This document shows positions 32,502 through 41,479 of a DNA stretch of 64,000 bases, one piece after another. Positions within the stretch are counted from its first letter, which is position 1; the number at the start of each line of letters is the position of its first letter. The position numbers and the translations under genes are program-made. The notes under the pieces are model-generated. The model searched no databases and was not told the origin of the DNA. It saw nothing but the letters and a program-made list of their open reading frames with translations. Source of the stretch: Halopelagius fulvigenes (GTDB lineage: Archaea > Halobacteriota > Halobacteria > Halobacteriales > Haloferacaceae); contig NZ_JBHSXH010000015.1 of the NCBI RefSeq assembly GCF_042662625.1, positions 62,001 through 126,000 on the forward strand. Reading direction: 5' to 3'.

Positions 32502-33908
32502 ATGCCAGTCGTCTCCGCGCGAACCTTCGAACGGTGGCTCCGCCGCCTCGACGCGGAGCGTCTGCGGGGGTTCGTCTGCGACCTGTACGCCGCCGCCGGC
32601 CGGGAGGTTCGGGCGCGCGAGGACGGCACTCTCGCAGTCGGGGAGAACGGTCGAGTCGTCGTCACGCTCGACGCGCGGCGGCGACTCCGGACGCCGCGCG
32701 TCCCAGACGACGCCGACGCTGTCGTCGCCGCCAGTCCGTCGCGCCGCCTCGTCCGCCGCGTCGTCTCGTCGGGGGCGACGCTCGTCGGACCGGACGACCT
32801 CCGGAACCTGGCGCTGTACGGCGTGGACCGCGACGACTGCGAGCGACTGTTCCGGCGGTACTTCGGCGAGTCGCCGTCCGTCGAACGGTCGGGCGTCGCC
32901 GCGGAGGGGGACGACGCGCCCGACGGCGAACGCGGGGAGTCGAACGGTTTCGGCGTCGCGCGAGTCGCGGCGGAACCCGTTTCGAGCCTCGCCGTCCTCC
33001 TCCTCGCGGGACTCGTCGTCGCGGCCGTGTTGGGCCCGTTCGGCTTCGGCGTCGTACCCCGGACGGACGACGCGGCCGGGCCGAACGTCGGCCCGGTCGT
33101 CGCCGCCTCCTCGGACGGTTCCGCGGACGGTGACGGCGAGGGAGACAGCGACGACGACAGCGACGGTGACGGCGACGCCGACGAACCGTTCCCACCGGGG
33201 GTCGGACCCGCGGGCGTCGCGGACGCGGCGACGCTCGCGGCGGCGCACGCGGACGCAGTCGCTGGGCGGTCGTACCAACTCATCGTGCGGCAGTCCGGGA
33301 CGAACGCGCGGACCGGTCGCGGGTGGACCCGCGCGTACCGGCGGGCTGACGTGGCGGGTCCGACGCGGTACCGCTACTTCGTCACCGGATATCGGGCCAC
33401 GGGCGAGGGAGGTGCCGAATTCGCGCACTACTCGATGTACGCCGACGGGAGGCACAACTACGTCTACACGGAACACGGCGAGAAGCAATCGTACGCCAGA
33501 CACGTCGTCGAAGCCGACGAGGACGGACACGGCCCGTTCGAGAACCGCGCCGCCGGCGCCGTCCGACGGTATCTGGACGCGCCGCGGACGAACGTCACCC
33601 GGAAGAACTGGAGCGTCCAACCGTACCGCATTGTCGCCACCGGGACGCCGCGGTCGCTCCCGAACTCGGGGAACGTCACCGACTACCGGGCGGAGGCGCA
33701 CGTCGGCGCGGACGGCTTCGTCTCGCTTCTCGTCGTCTCCTACGAGGTTCGCGCGGGCGGGGAGACGCGGTCAGTCCGGTTCCGGATGGAGTACACGGAC
33801 GCCGATCCGGAGACGGTCCGCGCGCCGCCGTGGTACGATGAGGCGCGGAACGCCACCGACGACGCCCGACCCGAGACGGTCACGGCGCGCGCCGGAGACG
33901 ACACGTGA
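32502..33908 (+). CDS. Membrane protein: Mrr-like N-domain, one TM helix, external domain
   Basis: The product has 468 residues. Residues 1-125 resemble a restriction-endonuclease-like fold (FERWLRRLDAERLRGFVCDLY, then GRVVVTLDARRRL and DDADAVVAASPSRRLVRRVV), but no clear D-ExK triad is seen. A single hydrophobic helix lies at about 166-186 (VSSLAVLLLAGLVVAAVLGPF). An Asp/Gly/Ser-rich linker follows, then a ~230-residue beta-rich domain (SYQLIVRQSGTNARTG, YFVTGYRATGEGG, YSMYADGRHNYVY) like haloarchaeal surface lipoprotein domains (DUF7537-type, tentative). The ATG at 32502 follows an AT-rich TTATTAGTTA. Function is unknown. Confidence 0.7.
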   Translation: MPVVSARTFERWLRRLDAERLRGFVCDLYAAAGREVRAREDGTLAVGENGRVVVTLDARRRLRTPRVPDDADAVVAASPSRRLVRRVVSSGATLVGPDDLRNLALYGVDRDDCERLFRRYFGESPSVERSGVAAEGDDAPDGERGESNGFGVARVAAEPVSSLAVLLLAGLVVAAVLGPFGFGVVPRTDDAAGPNVGPVVAASSDGSADGDGEGDSDDDSDGDGDADEPFPPGVGPAGVADAATLAAAHADAVAGRSYQLIVRQSGTNARTGRGWTRAYRRADVAGPTRYRYFVTGYRATGEGGAEFAHYSMYADGRHNYVYTEHGEKQSYARHVVEADEDGHGPFENRAAGAVRRYLDAPRTNVTRKNWSVQPYRIVATGTPRSLPNSGNVTDYRAEAHVGADGFVSLLVVSYEVRAGGETRSVRFRMEYTDADPETVRAPPWYDEARNATDDARPETVTARAGDDT

Positions 33909-34054
33909 GAACGAGACGCAGACGACACTCGACCCGCACGTCCGACGGGACTGCGGGCGTGCGGTTCCGCCGCCTCGGGGCGGACGATCCGACTCCGCGG
34001 CCGTCGCATCGGGGAACGCCGACGTTATACCTCCTGACCGGCAACGAAGGGACA

Positions 34055-35089
34055 ATGAGTCAGGACGCTTCTTCCGAGGGTGACCTCCGGAACACCGGGA
34101 TGTCGCTCAGACACGACAGAGAGTGGGACTACGAACTCGACCGCATCATCGACGAAATCGAGGAACGGGACGCCACGCGCGTCGGACTGCAGTTCCCCGA
34201 GGGACTGAAGCGGCGCGGTCCGGCCGTCGCCGACGACCTGCGGGAACTCTGCGACGACGACGTGACGTTCATGCTGTCGGGGCAACCCTGCTACGGCGCC
34301 TGCGACTTAGACACCTACCTGATGCGCCGGACGGACGTGTTCGTCCACTTCGGGCACTCGCCGATGAAGGAGTCCGACAAGATAATCTACGTCCCCCTGT
34401 TCTCGAACGTGGACCCGTTCCCCATCCTGGAGGAGTCCCTCGAAGAGTTGGAGGGCGAGGAAGTGGGCCTGGTGACGACGGCCCAGCACATGAACCGCTT
34501 CGAGGACATGTGCGACTGGTTGGAGGAACGCGGCTACGACGTCCACACCCGCCGCGGCGACGACCGACTCACCTTCGAAGGGCAGGTTCTCGGCTGTAAC
34601 TACGCCTCCGCGGACATCGACGCCGACCAAGTGCTGTACGTCGGCGGCGGGAAGTTCCACCCCCTCGGCCTCGCGATGGAACACCCCGAGAAGAAGGTGG
34701 TCATCGCCGACCCCGTCAACAACGTCGTCACCATCGCCGACACGGAGAAGTTCATGAAACAGCGCTACGGCGCGGTCCACCGCGCGATGGACGCCGAGAA
34801 GTGGGGCGTCATCTTCTGCACCAAGATCGGACAGGGGCGCATGGAGATAGCCGAGAAGATCATCGAGGACAACCCGAACGCCTACCTCATCACCATGGAC
34901 GAAGTGACGCCGGACAGACTCCGGAACTTCGACATGGACGCGTTCGTCAACACCGGATGTCCCCGAATCACCACCGACGACGGCCCGCGGTTCCACAAGC
35001 CAATGCTGACGCCGCAGGAGTACCGCATCGCCGTCGGCGACGAACCCCTCGATTCGCTCTCGTTCGACACGTTCCACGGCACGTGGTGA
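34055..35089 (+). CDS. dph2: Diphthamide biosynthesis enzyme Dph2 (radical 3-amino-3-carboxypropyl transferase)
   Basis: The product has 344 residues. It transfers the aminocarboxypropyl group of SAM to a histidine of translation elongation factor 2, the first step to diphthamide. The 4Fe-4S ligands are expected among C79/C83 (GQPCYGACDLD), C181 (LGCNYAS) and C302 (NTGCPRI), the three-cysteine pattern of archaeal Dph2. The ATG at 34055 is 27 nt after GTTATACC. It stands as a single transcription unit. Confidence 0.93.
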   Translation: MSQDASSEGDLRNTGMSLRHDREWDYELDRIIDEIEERDATRVGLQFPEGLKRRGPAVADDLRELCDDDVTFMLSGQPCYGACDLDTYLMRRTDVFVHFGHSPMKESDKIIYVPLFSNVDPFPILEESLEELEGEEVGLVTTAQHMNRFEDMCDWLEERGYDVHTRRGDDRLTFEGQVLGCNYASADIDADQVLYVGGGKFHPLGLAMEHPEKKVVIADPVNNVVTIADTEKFMKQRYGAVHRAMDAEKWGVIFCTKIGQGRMEIAEKIIEDNPNAYLITMDEVTPDRLRNFDMDAFVNTGCPRITTDDGPRFHKPMLTPQEYRIAVGDEPLDSLSFDTFHGTW

Positions 35090-35196
35090 ACTGACGAACG
35101 ACGGACTCGCCGCCGTCTCGGCGTCTCTCTTCCGCTCTCTCTTCGTCCGCGTCACGATCGCAAGAGATATCAAATCGAGAACTAATCTCCGACTCG

Positions 35197-35789
35197 ATGG
35201 TCCCCTTCGACGAGTCGTCCCTCGCTATCGGTACCGCCCCGCTCCAACCGAGTGACCCCTCGGCTCTCGCCCACTTCTTCGGGGCGGGCTCGGGTTGACC
35301 CTTGCGGTCGTGTTCAGCGGCGTCGTCGCCGTTATCGTCGCCGTCGTCGCACCGAAACTGACCGAACAGAGCCTGCAGACTATCCGCGACGACGTTGACG
35401 AGCGAAGCTCGTCAGCCCACCAGACGTAGTCTGGTGACGGCGGCGTCGCCTTCCTCGTCGGCCTCGGCATCTCGGTCATCGGGGGTATCGTCATCGTCCT
35501 CCTCGCGATAACGGGAATCGGGCTGATACTCGCCATCCCCGGCGTCATCGTCCTCGCCGTCCTCGGAATCGCGGGATCGGCCATCGGAACCCTCCTCGTG
35601 GGTCGGTTCGTCCTCGACGCCGCCTCCTCCTCCGCCGGCGAACCGGACACCCTCGTGGTCGCGTTCGCCGGGGCCGTCGTCCTCGTCGCCGTCTCGTTGA
35701 TTCCGATAGTCGGGGGCCTCGTGAACTTCGCCGTCTCGACGACGGGGTTCGGCGCGGTGCTGTTCGTTCTCTGGGAACGCCGCGGCTGA
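35197..35789 (+). pseudogene. Broken multi-helix membrane protein gene (bactofilin-associated membrane domain type)
   Basis: A short frame from ATG 35197 stops at 35298. A second frame (from 35295) reads LTLAVVFSGVVAVIVAVVAPKLTEQSLQTIRDDV, reaches a TAG at 35427-35429, then continues GGVAFLVGLGISVIGGIVIVLLAI to LWERRG and the stop at 35787-35789. The sequence (TIRDD... GGVAFLVGLG ... three further helices) resembles the membrane half of haloarchaeal polymer-forming proteins. The TAG lies inside a tandem-hairpin element (35396-35438) that separates TIRDD from GGVAF, so insertion of the element probably killed the gene. A frameshift near 35296 is a second lesion. Confidence 0.65.
35396..35438 (+). 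repeat. Tandem-hairpin mini-element, copy C (gene-disrupting)
   Basis: Hairpin 1 has arms 35396-35403 (TGACGAGC) and 35407-35414 (GCTCGTCA) around GAA. Hairpin 2 has arms 35418-35425 (CACCAGAC) and 35429-35436 (GTCTGGTG) around GTA. The bases between and after them (AG.., ACC..., GGTGAC) match copies A and B. The loop and arm supply the in-frame TAG at 35427-35429. Confidence 0.6.
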
Positions 35790-35794
35790 ACCTC

Positions 35795-36235
35795 CTACAC
35801 CTCACGCTCGACGTACTCGACCGCTTCTTCGGGCGTCTCGCACGCTTCGACGCCCGGCACGTCGTGCGTGCCGAGTCCGGCGACGGGCCTGTCGTAGACG
35901 AACGAGAAGCCGATCTCCGAGAGCGTCCCGCCACTTCCGCCGATCGCTATCACCGCGTCGCCGTTCATCGGCACCAACGCGTTCCGGGCGTGCCCGAGTC
36001 CCGTGGCGACGGCGACGTCCACGTACTCGTTCGCGTCCGCCCGTCGGTCGGTCGGGAGGATTCCGACGGTCCGCCCGTCCGCCTCCTTCGCGCCGCGACA
36101 CGCCGCCTCCATCACGCCGCCCAGACCGCCGCAGACGACCGTGTGCCCGCGCCGCGCGAGCGAACGACCCGTCTCGGCGGCGACGTCTATCTTCTCCTCG
36201 GTGACGGTTCCGCCGCCGATGATACTCACGCGCAT
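35795..36235 (-). CDS. TIGR00725/LOG-like nucleotide-binding protein
   Basis: The product has 146 residues. Rossmann-type N-terminus VSIIGGGTVTEEK, then VVCGGLGGVMEAACRGAKEADG and VIAIGGSGGTLSEIGFSFVYDRP. The GGxGTxxE-type motif relates it to lysine-decarboxylase-like/LOG phosphoribohydrolases, but this subgroup (TIGR00725) has no proven activity. It is convergent with the broken membrane gene, 6 nt apart. Identification at the family level is firm. Confidence 0.85.
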   Translation of the reverse strand: MRVSIIGGGTVTEEKIDVAAETGRSLARRGHTVVCGGLGGVMEAACRGAKEADGRTVGILPTDRRADANEYVDVAVATGLGHARNALVPMNGDAVIAIGGSGGTLSEIGFSFVYDRPVAGLGTHDVPGVEACETPEEAVEYVEREV

Positions 36236-36316
36236 ACCGCCGCTTCTCGTCGGAGAGAAAGAGTCGTTTCGTTCTGTGCGGTCCCGGGGGCGTCCCTGCG
36301 GCGACGACCGGAGGCG

Positions 36317-36424
36317 TCAGTTGTAGAGGTCTGCCGCCGGCGGTTCGGGGTCCCACGTACCCAGCGTCCGCATCGTTGCGTCCATCTGACTGAAATGCGC
36401 GGTGTTCCGTCGGCGCTCAGACAT
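36317..36424 (-). CDS. Very small protein (35 aa)
   Basis: Reads MSERRRNTAHFSQMDATMRT then LGTWDPEPPAADLYN. It is supported by a TATA-like AGGAATATAC (36451-36460 on this strand) about 30 nt upstream of the ATG and by haloarchaeal codon use. Its composition (Arg-rich start, Pro/Asp end) suggests a binding peptide rather than an enzyme. No family is recognised. It is too short for most gene callers. Confidence 0.5.
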   Translation of the reverse strand: MSERRRNTAHFSQMDATMRTLGTWDPEPPAADLYN

Positions 36425-36505
36425 GGCGTTTCGTAGCACTCCGTTTCGAGGTATATTCCTTCCGTCGGTTATAGCCGGTATAACGTCCCTTTTCGGGTGA
36501 TTTAT

Positions 36506-36519
36506 CGGACGATCGTCCG
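36506..36519. promoter_or_regulatory. 14-bp perfect palindrome between divergent promoters
   Basis: CGGACGATCGTCCG is a perfect palindrome in an otherwise AT-rich stretch. It is flanked by GTTATA/TATAAC (about 36470-36486) on the left and by TATA-like CGTTATTTT (36538-36546) on the right. It may be an operator for the small gene at 36317-36424 or the MBL gene at 36686. Confidence 0.4.
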
Positions 36520-36685
36520 GAAGGTGACGTATAACGTATCGTTATTTTGGACGGCCGCCCCATCGGTCGTCCGGCGACGTCCGGCGGCGACCCCGACGGC
36601 GCATCCGGTTTTTCCCCCGTCGGCGGTCGGACGAGGGGTCGCGGACTCCGCAACACTTAGTCCCCGTCCGTCCGCACCCGGTCGT

Positions 36686-37519
36686 ATGTCCGTAAGCGAC
36701 TGGAGCGATTGGCTTCCGCGCGCCGTCGAGGCGGCCGACCCGGAGACGGTGGCCGTCTGGTACCTCGGTTGTAACGGCTTCTTCCTCAAGGGAAGCGACG
36801 GGACGACGCTCGCTATCGACCCGTACGTCGGCGTCGGCGACCCGCCGCGGACGGTTCGGATGATCCCCGTCCCGTTCGACCCGGAGGACGTGACGGAACT
36901 CGACGGACTCCTCGCGACGCACGAGCACACGGACCACGTCCACGGGCCGAGTCAGGCCCCCATCCTGGAGAACACCGACGCGACGTACTACGCGCCGGAC
37001 GACTCCGTGGACGTGGCCCTCGAAGACGAGGCGTGGACGGAGAACTACGACGTCTCCGAGGACCGGTTCGAGGTCGTCTCCGAGGGCGACACCCTCGAAA
37101 TCGGTGAGTTCACGGTTCACGTCAAACCCGCGCACGATCCGGACGCGACCCACCCCGTCTCCTACGTTATCGAACACGAGTCGGGCACGTTCTTCCACGG
37201 CGGCGACACGAAACCCGCCGAGGAGTTCGCCGAACTCGGCGAGGAGTACGACATCGACCTGGGCGTCCTCGCGTTCGGCGCGATAGGAAACATCCCGGAC
37301 AAGGAGACGGGCGAACCCGTGCGCACGAAGTGGTACTCCACCGAGAACGAGATTATCGAAGCCGCCTCCGACCTTCGGTTGGACCGCCTCCTCCCGAGTC
37401 ACTGGGACATGTGGAAGGGCATGACCGCCGACCCGACGGTCCTCCACGCTCACTCGCGGAGCTTCGAGTACCCCGAACGGTTGGAGATAGCCGAAATCGG
37501 CGACCGAGTGGACCTCTAG
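36686..37519 (+). CDS. MBL-fold metal-dependent hydrolase (UlaG-like)
   Basis: The product has 277 residues. Zinc-binding motif HEHTDH (THEHTDHVHG) is near residue 78, a further metal ligand is in FHGGDTK, and the terminal His in LPSHWDMWKG. The N-terminal WYLGCNGFFLKGSDGTTLAIDPY is the UlaG-like form (a lactone or phosphodiester hydrolase group). The substrate is unknown. ATG 36686 is about 34 nt after an ACACTTAG element; an extended in-frame reading upstream to 36497 is GC-rich but lacks family similarity. Confidence 0.85.
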   Translation: MSVSDWSDWLPRAVEAADPETVAVWYLGCNGFFLKGSDGTTLAIDPYVGVGDPPRTVRMIPVPFDPEDVTELDGLLATHEHTDHVHGPSQAPILENTDATYYAPDDSVDVALEDEAWTENYDVSEDRFEVVSEGDTLEIGEFTVHVKPAHDPDATHPVSYVIEHESGTFFHGGDTKPAEEFAELGEEYDIDLGVLAFGAIGNIPDKETGEPVRTKWYSTENEIIEAASDLRLDRLLPSHWDMWKGMTADPTVLHAHSRSFEYPERLEIAEIGDRVDL

Positions 37520-37608
37520 TCTGTCTGCTGACACGATTCGAGAAAGTGACAGTCTCGCGTTCGAAAATGCCCGGTTATTTTATGTAATGGCTTTCGGAAG
37601 GGACGGGC

Positions 37609-39491
37609 ATGAGCCAAGAGTCCGACCTAGGGGGTCCGGTGTACGTCTCCGATGGCGACGTGAAAGTAGAGAAGTCGTTCGTCGCCGAGGAGTTCCCGGT
37701 TCCCGCGATAAAGTTCCGCATCTCCTCCGACAGCGAGGAGGCCGTCCACGTCCGAATCGTCGATAGCATCCCGAAGGACTTCCCGATGGAGGGGGTGGGC
37801 TTCCACCCAGATTACGAGAGCGAAAACTGGACCGCGTACAAGGACCAACGCGTCGAGTACGAGCGAACGCTGGAGCCCGAGGAGTCGGTGACGACGGTGT
37901 ACGGCATCCGCCTCAACACCGTCAACGAGGCGTCGAGCTTCCTCGTCGAACCCGTCCTCGAACGCCCGCCCGTTCCGGCGGAGGGCGAGGAGGCCGACCA
38001 CGCGGACGACGGCGTCGAGGACATCCTCGGCGAGGACCGGAGCCAACTCGTGCGCGACGCGTTGCAGGGCAACGGGTCGCTCGCGGACGAGGGGGCACTC
38101 GACGAGGACGCCGAACCGGAGGCCGACGCCGCGGAGTCCGAGCCCATCGAGGACGCGGACGACGCCGGCGCGGACGCCGACGCTGAGACGAACGCGGACG
38201 CAGACTCGGACGCGTCCGGCGGTTCCGCCATCGAGGAGGCCGAGGACGCCGTCGAGAAGGCGCTGGAGTCGATTCCGAACCCCGCCGACGAAGACGGCGA
38301 GGACGACGCGGCGGCCGAGGACGCCGACGACGCCGCCGAGGCGGAGACGGCCGAACCGCGCGAAATCGCGGACGACTCCACCCCGGCGGTGGTCGATTCG
38401 CCCGCAGGGCCTAACGACGACGACGTGGCGGCCGCAATCGGTTCGAGCGGGGTGGAGGCCGACGCGGGCGACGCCGGCGCCGAAACGTCTGCGGACGCCG
38501 ACGCAGAGACCGACGAGGATGACGCGGAGGAACCGGCCGCGGACGCCGGGGCGAGGGAGTACGTCGAAGTCGAAGGCGCGGTGTCGGACGCCGACGCCGA
38601 GGTGTCCGCGGACGCCGGTGGGACGACGCCGACGCGCGTGCGACTCCGGCGGTCGAGGGGTCGCTGGCGGCGACGCTCGCGGCGGAGATTCGCGACGGGA
38701 GCGTCTCCGAGGAGGACCTCGACGTGCTTCGGTCGGAACTCGACGTGGGCCTTCCGCAGAGCGCCGACGTGCGCATCCGTCGCCTGCAGTCGCAGATGGG
38801 GGACTTAGCGGCGTACAGCGACGCCCTCGCGGAGTTCATCGACGAGGAGGGCACCGGAGCCGAAGTCGTCGAATCGCTGCGCGAGGAGATGCGGGACATC
38901 TCCGAGGAACTCGACGCCCTCGAATCGAGTCTCGACGCCGCCGGGGACGACCGCGAGGCCATCCGGTCCGACGTCTCCCGCCTCCGCGGCGACCTCGGCG
39001 CCCTCGACGAACGCGTCGAAGACGCCGCGGAGGTGCTCTCGAACGTCGAAGAGACGGCCGACGCGAACGCCTCCGCGGTCGAGGGCCTCCGCTCGAAGTA
39101 CGACGACGTCTCCGACCGCGTCGAGAGCGTCGAAGCCGACGTCTCCGAGGTGTCCGGTCGGGTCGAGAACGCCGCCGAGGACGCCTCGCGGGCCGAGAGC
39201 GCCGTCTCGGAACTCGACGGCGAAATCGGCGACGTTCGGGAGGACATCGCGTCGCTCGACGGCGACATCGTGGCGGCCAGAGAGACCCTCTCGGAGGACA
39301 TAGAGGAGATCCGCTCGGACCTCGACGACCTCTCGTCGGCGATGGAGCGCATCGAGGACCTCGAAGCGACCGTGGAAGGACTCGAATCGTTCCGCCACCG
39401 CCTGAACGACGTGTTCGGCGCGGGCGCGGGCGCGGCCGCGGCCGCGGGCGACGCCGACGGAGACGGCGACGACGGCGGCGACGGCGAGTAA
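37609..39491 (+). pseudogene. Frameshifted long coiled-coil protein gene
   Basis: The first frame begins MSQESDLGGPVYVSDGDVKV with a ~115-residue beta-rich domain, followed by ~200 residues of Asp/Glu/Ala linker. Near 38617-38622 (GGTGGG run) the coding potential jumps to another frame, which continues DADARATPAVEGSLAATLAAEI and a ~230-residue coiled coil (LRSELDVGLPQSADVRIRRLQSQ ... LDDLSSAMERIEDLEATVEGL). One missing G in the run would join both into one protein of about 627 residues. Either a real frameshift or a sequencing error in a GC-rich homopolymer explains it. The coiled coil suggests a scaffold or SMC-like structural role; no family is assigned. Confidence 0.7.
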
Positions 39492-39557
39492 CTCCCCGTC
39501 TCCCCCGTTCCTGCCCGAAACGCAACCTGTTTAGCGGGCGCGTCCGTGAACTCGACA

Positions 39558-40454
39558 ATGACCGCTACGGTGCGCGTCGCCGTTCCGCGCAAGGGACGCC
39601 CCCTCGAAGCCGTGTTGGAGCGCTTCGCTGAGTGTGCCGACGCCGCGGCACTCGCGGACGAAATCACGTCCACGCTTCGCTACGAGAAGTCCGTCACCAA
39701 GGGGAACGCCCATCCGGACCGCGACGTGTACGAACGCCTCGCCGACTACAGCGACCTCTCGAACGAGGCGGAACCGGAGTACACCCTGCTTCGCGACGAC
39801 CGCGATGGGATGCCGCGCCGCGTCGTCTTCGACAGCGTCACCCTCGACATCGACGGCGTCTCCGTCCAACTCGTCGGCCGCGAGGAACCGTTCCGCGCCC
39901 TCCGCACCCACGAGTTCGGCCTCGGGTTCGACAGCGCCGACTTGGTCCTCGAAGAAGTCGTCCAACTGCGGGCGGACGGAGTGGGGAGCATCGCCGACAT
40001 CAACGCCCGCATCGACCCGATGGACACCGACGTTCGGGTCGTTTCCGGCCTCGGAGACACCGTCTACCACACGCTCATGGCCAAACCGGAGGTGCTCCCG
40101 CCGGGCGCGGACCTCGACCGCTCGTTCGTCGAGGGGTACGAGGGTCCGCTCTGCATCTCGCCGCGGTACGAACGACTCGTCGAGGCCGTCCTCGGGACGC
40201 GGCAGCTCGACGGCGTCACCTTCGCGTACCCCGACGAGTCGGCCGAGGAGGAGGCCGCGATAGCGGAGACGGGCCTCGGCGTCTACCTCACGATGACCGG
40301 TTCGACCGCCCGCGAGCACGGACTCGTCCTCGGCGAACACCTCTTCCCGAGCGAGACGGTGCTGATGGAGAACGTCGCCGAGTCCGACGCCGCCGCCGAA
40401 CGGGTGAAGGCCGCCGTCGCCGACGGGGACGTCGAGACGGAGATTCCGGTCTGA
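39558..40454 (+). CDS. Protein with remote HisG/periplasmic-binding-like fold, function unknown
   Basis: The product has 298 residues. The N-terminus VRVAVPRKGRPLEAVLERFAE resembles the start of ATP phosphoribosyltransferase (RIAVPNKGR), and DSADLVLEEVVQL recalls its GxxDLVLE segment. The HisG phosphate loop and most catalytic residues are not seen, and the central NAHPDRDVYERLADYSDL has no HisG counterpart. It may therefore be a substrate-binding relative with another job. Start: ATG 39558, 27 nt after CTGTTTAGC; it is a single-gene unit. Confidence 0.6.
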   Translation: MTATVRVAVPRKGRPLEAVLERFAECADAAALADEITSTLRYEKSVTKGNAHPDRDVYERLADYSDLSNEAEPEYTLLRDDRDGMPRRVVFDSVTLDIDGVSVQLVGREEPFRALRTHEFGLGFDSADLVLEEVVQLRADGVGSIADINARIDPMDTDVRVVSGLGDTVYHTLMAKPEVLPPGADLDRSFVEGYEGPLCISPRYERLVEAVLGTRQLDGVTFAYPDESAEEEAAIAETGLGVYLTMTGSTAREHGLVLGEHLFPSETVLMENVAESDAAAERVKAAVADGDVETEIPV

Positions 40455-40621
40455 CCGGCGGCGAACGTCCCGTTCTCGCCGCTCGCCGCCGTCTCTCGTT
40501 TCGCGCAGAGCGTTCTCCAGTCGCTGTAATTCAGAACGTCCAATGGATTTAATACGGATTATATGTCAAATTCCGTAGAGTCTGTAACGGGGGGACATCC
40601 ACGTTGGCACACAGTGGCGAG

Positions 40622-41479
40622 ATGGTCCGCGAACGCCTCCCAGACCGCGATTACGCGTCGGTCATCGCGTTCGTCGGAGTCCTATACCCTCTCGTTACCG
40701 CCCTCGAAACCGCCCTGCGCTCGCTTTTCTCCCTCCCGTCGCTGTCGGCGTTCGAGTTGACCAGCGCCCTGCCGATTCCGCTCGTCCTCGTGGTTGGGCC
40801 CGTCGCTCTGTGGGGGGTTCCGGTCGGGTACGTTCTCGGCGACGTGACGAGCAACGCCGTCGGCGCGCACACGCTCGTCGGCGCGTGCGCCCACCTCTAC
40901 TTGGGCTACTCGGCGAGTCGGCTCGCCGGGCGACTCGGCATCGACGCCCCCGTCTCGGCGTCGTCGCTCGCCGGGCGGACGGTCGTCGGCCGGTTCCTCC
41001 TCGTCGTCGGCGTCGCCGCCGCGGGCGCGGCGGCCGTCGTCGGGTGGGGCAGCGAAGTCGTCCACAGGGCCCCGTTCTTCGTCGCCGCGCCGTCGGCGTT
41101 CGCGGAGTTCTTCCTCGTGACGCTCGCGTTCGCGCTTCCGTGGGTTCGAATCCTGCGCTCGGCGGCCGCGGCGGGCGTCCCGACGGTCGATGTCCGCCCG
41201 AGGGGGGCCGGCGAACTCGACGTGCGCCGGGTGGTCGGCGCGACGCTCGCGTGGGTGCTCCTCGGGACGGCCGGGAGCGTCGGCTACCGGACGTTCGAGA
41301 AGATACCCGCTCAGTACTTCGTGAGTCACGGCGCGGAGTACGCCCTCCTCTTGGACCGGCCGGCGCTGTTCGGCGCGGGCGCGGGCCGCGTTCAGGCGGT
41401 GTTCGGCGCCGTCTGTCTCTCGCTTCTCCTCTGTCTTCTCTCGGGGATGCTCCGCGGCCGGGGAGGTGCGACGAAGTGA
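40622..41479 (+). CDS. Integral membrane protein of the GMC oxidoreductase cluster
   Basis: The product has 285 residues from the ATG at 40622; a TTG at 40604 is the alternative. About seven hydrophobic segments are visible (LVLVVGPVALWGVPVGYVLG, FLLVVGVAAAGAAAVVGWG, FAEFFLVTLAFALPWVRIL, VQAVFGAVCLSLLLCLLSGM). No transporter signature is recognised; it might anchor or couple the oxidoreductase below. The stop overlaps the start of the next gene by 4 nt (GTGA), so the three genes form an operon. Confidence 0.78.
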   Translation: MVRERLPDRDYASVIAFVGVLYPLVTALETALRSLFSLPSLSAFELTSALPIPLVLVVGPVALWGVPVGYVLGDVTSNAVGAHTLVGACAHLYLGYSASRLAGRLGIDAPVSASSLAGRTVVGRFLLVVGVAAAGAAAVVGWGSEVVHRAPFFVAAPSAFAEFFLVTLAFALPWVRILRSAAAAGVPTVDVRPRGAGELDVRRVVGATLAWVLLGTAGSVGYRTFEKIPAQYFVSHGAEYALLLDRPALFGAGAGRVQAVFGAVCLSLLLCLLSGMLRGRGGATK

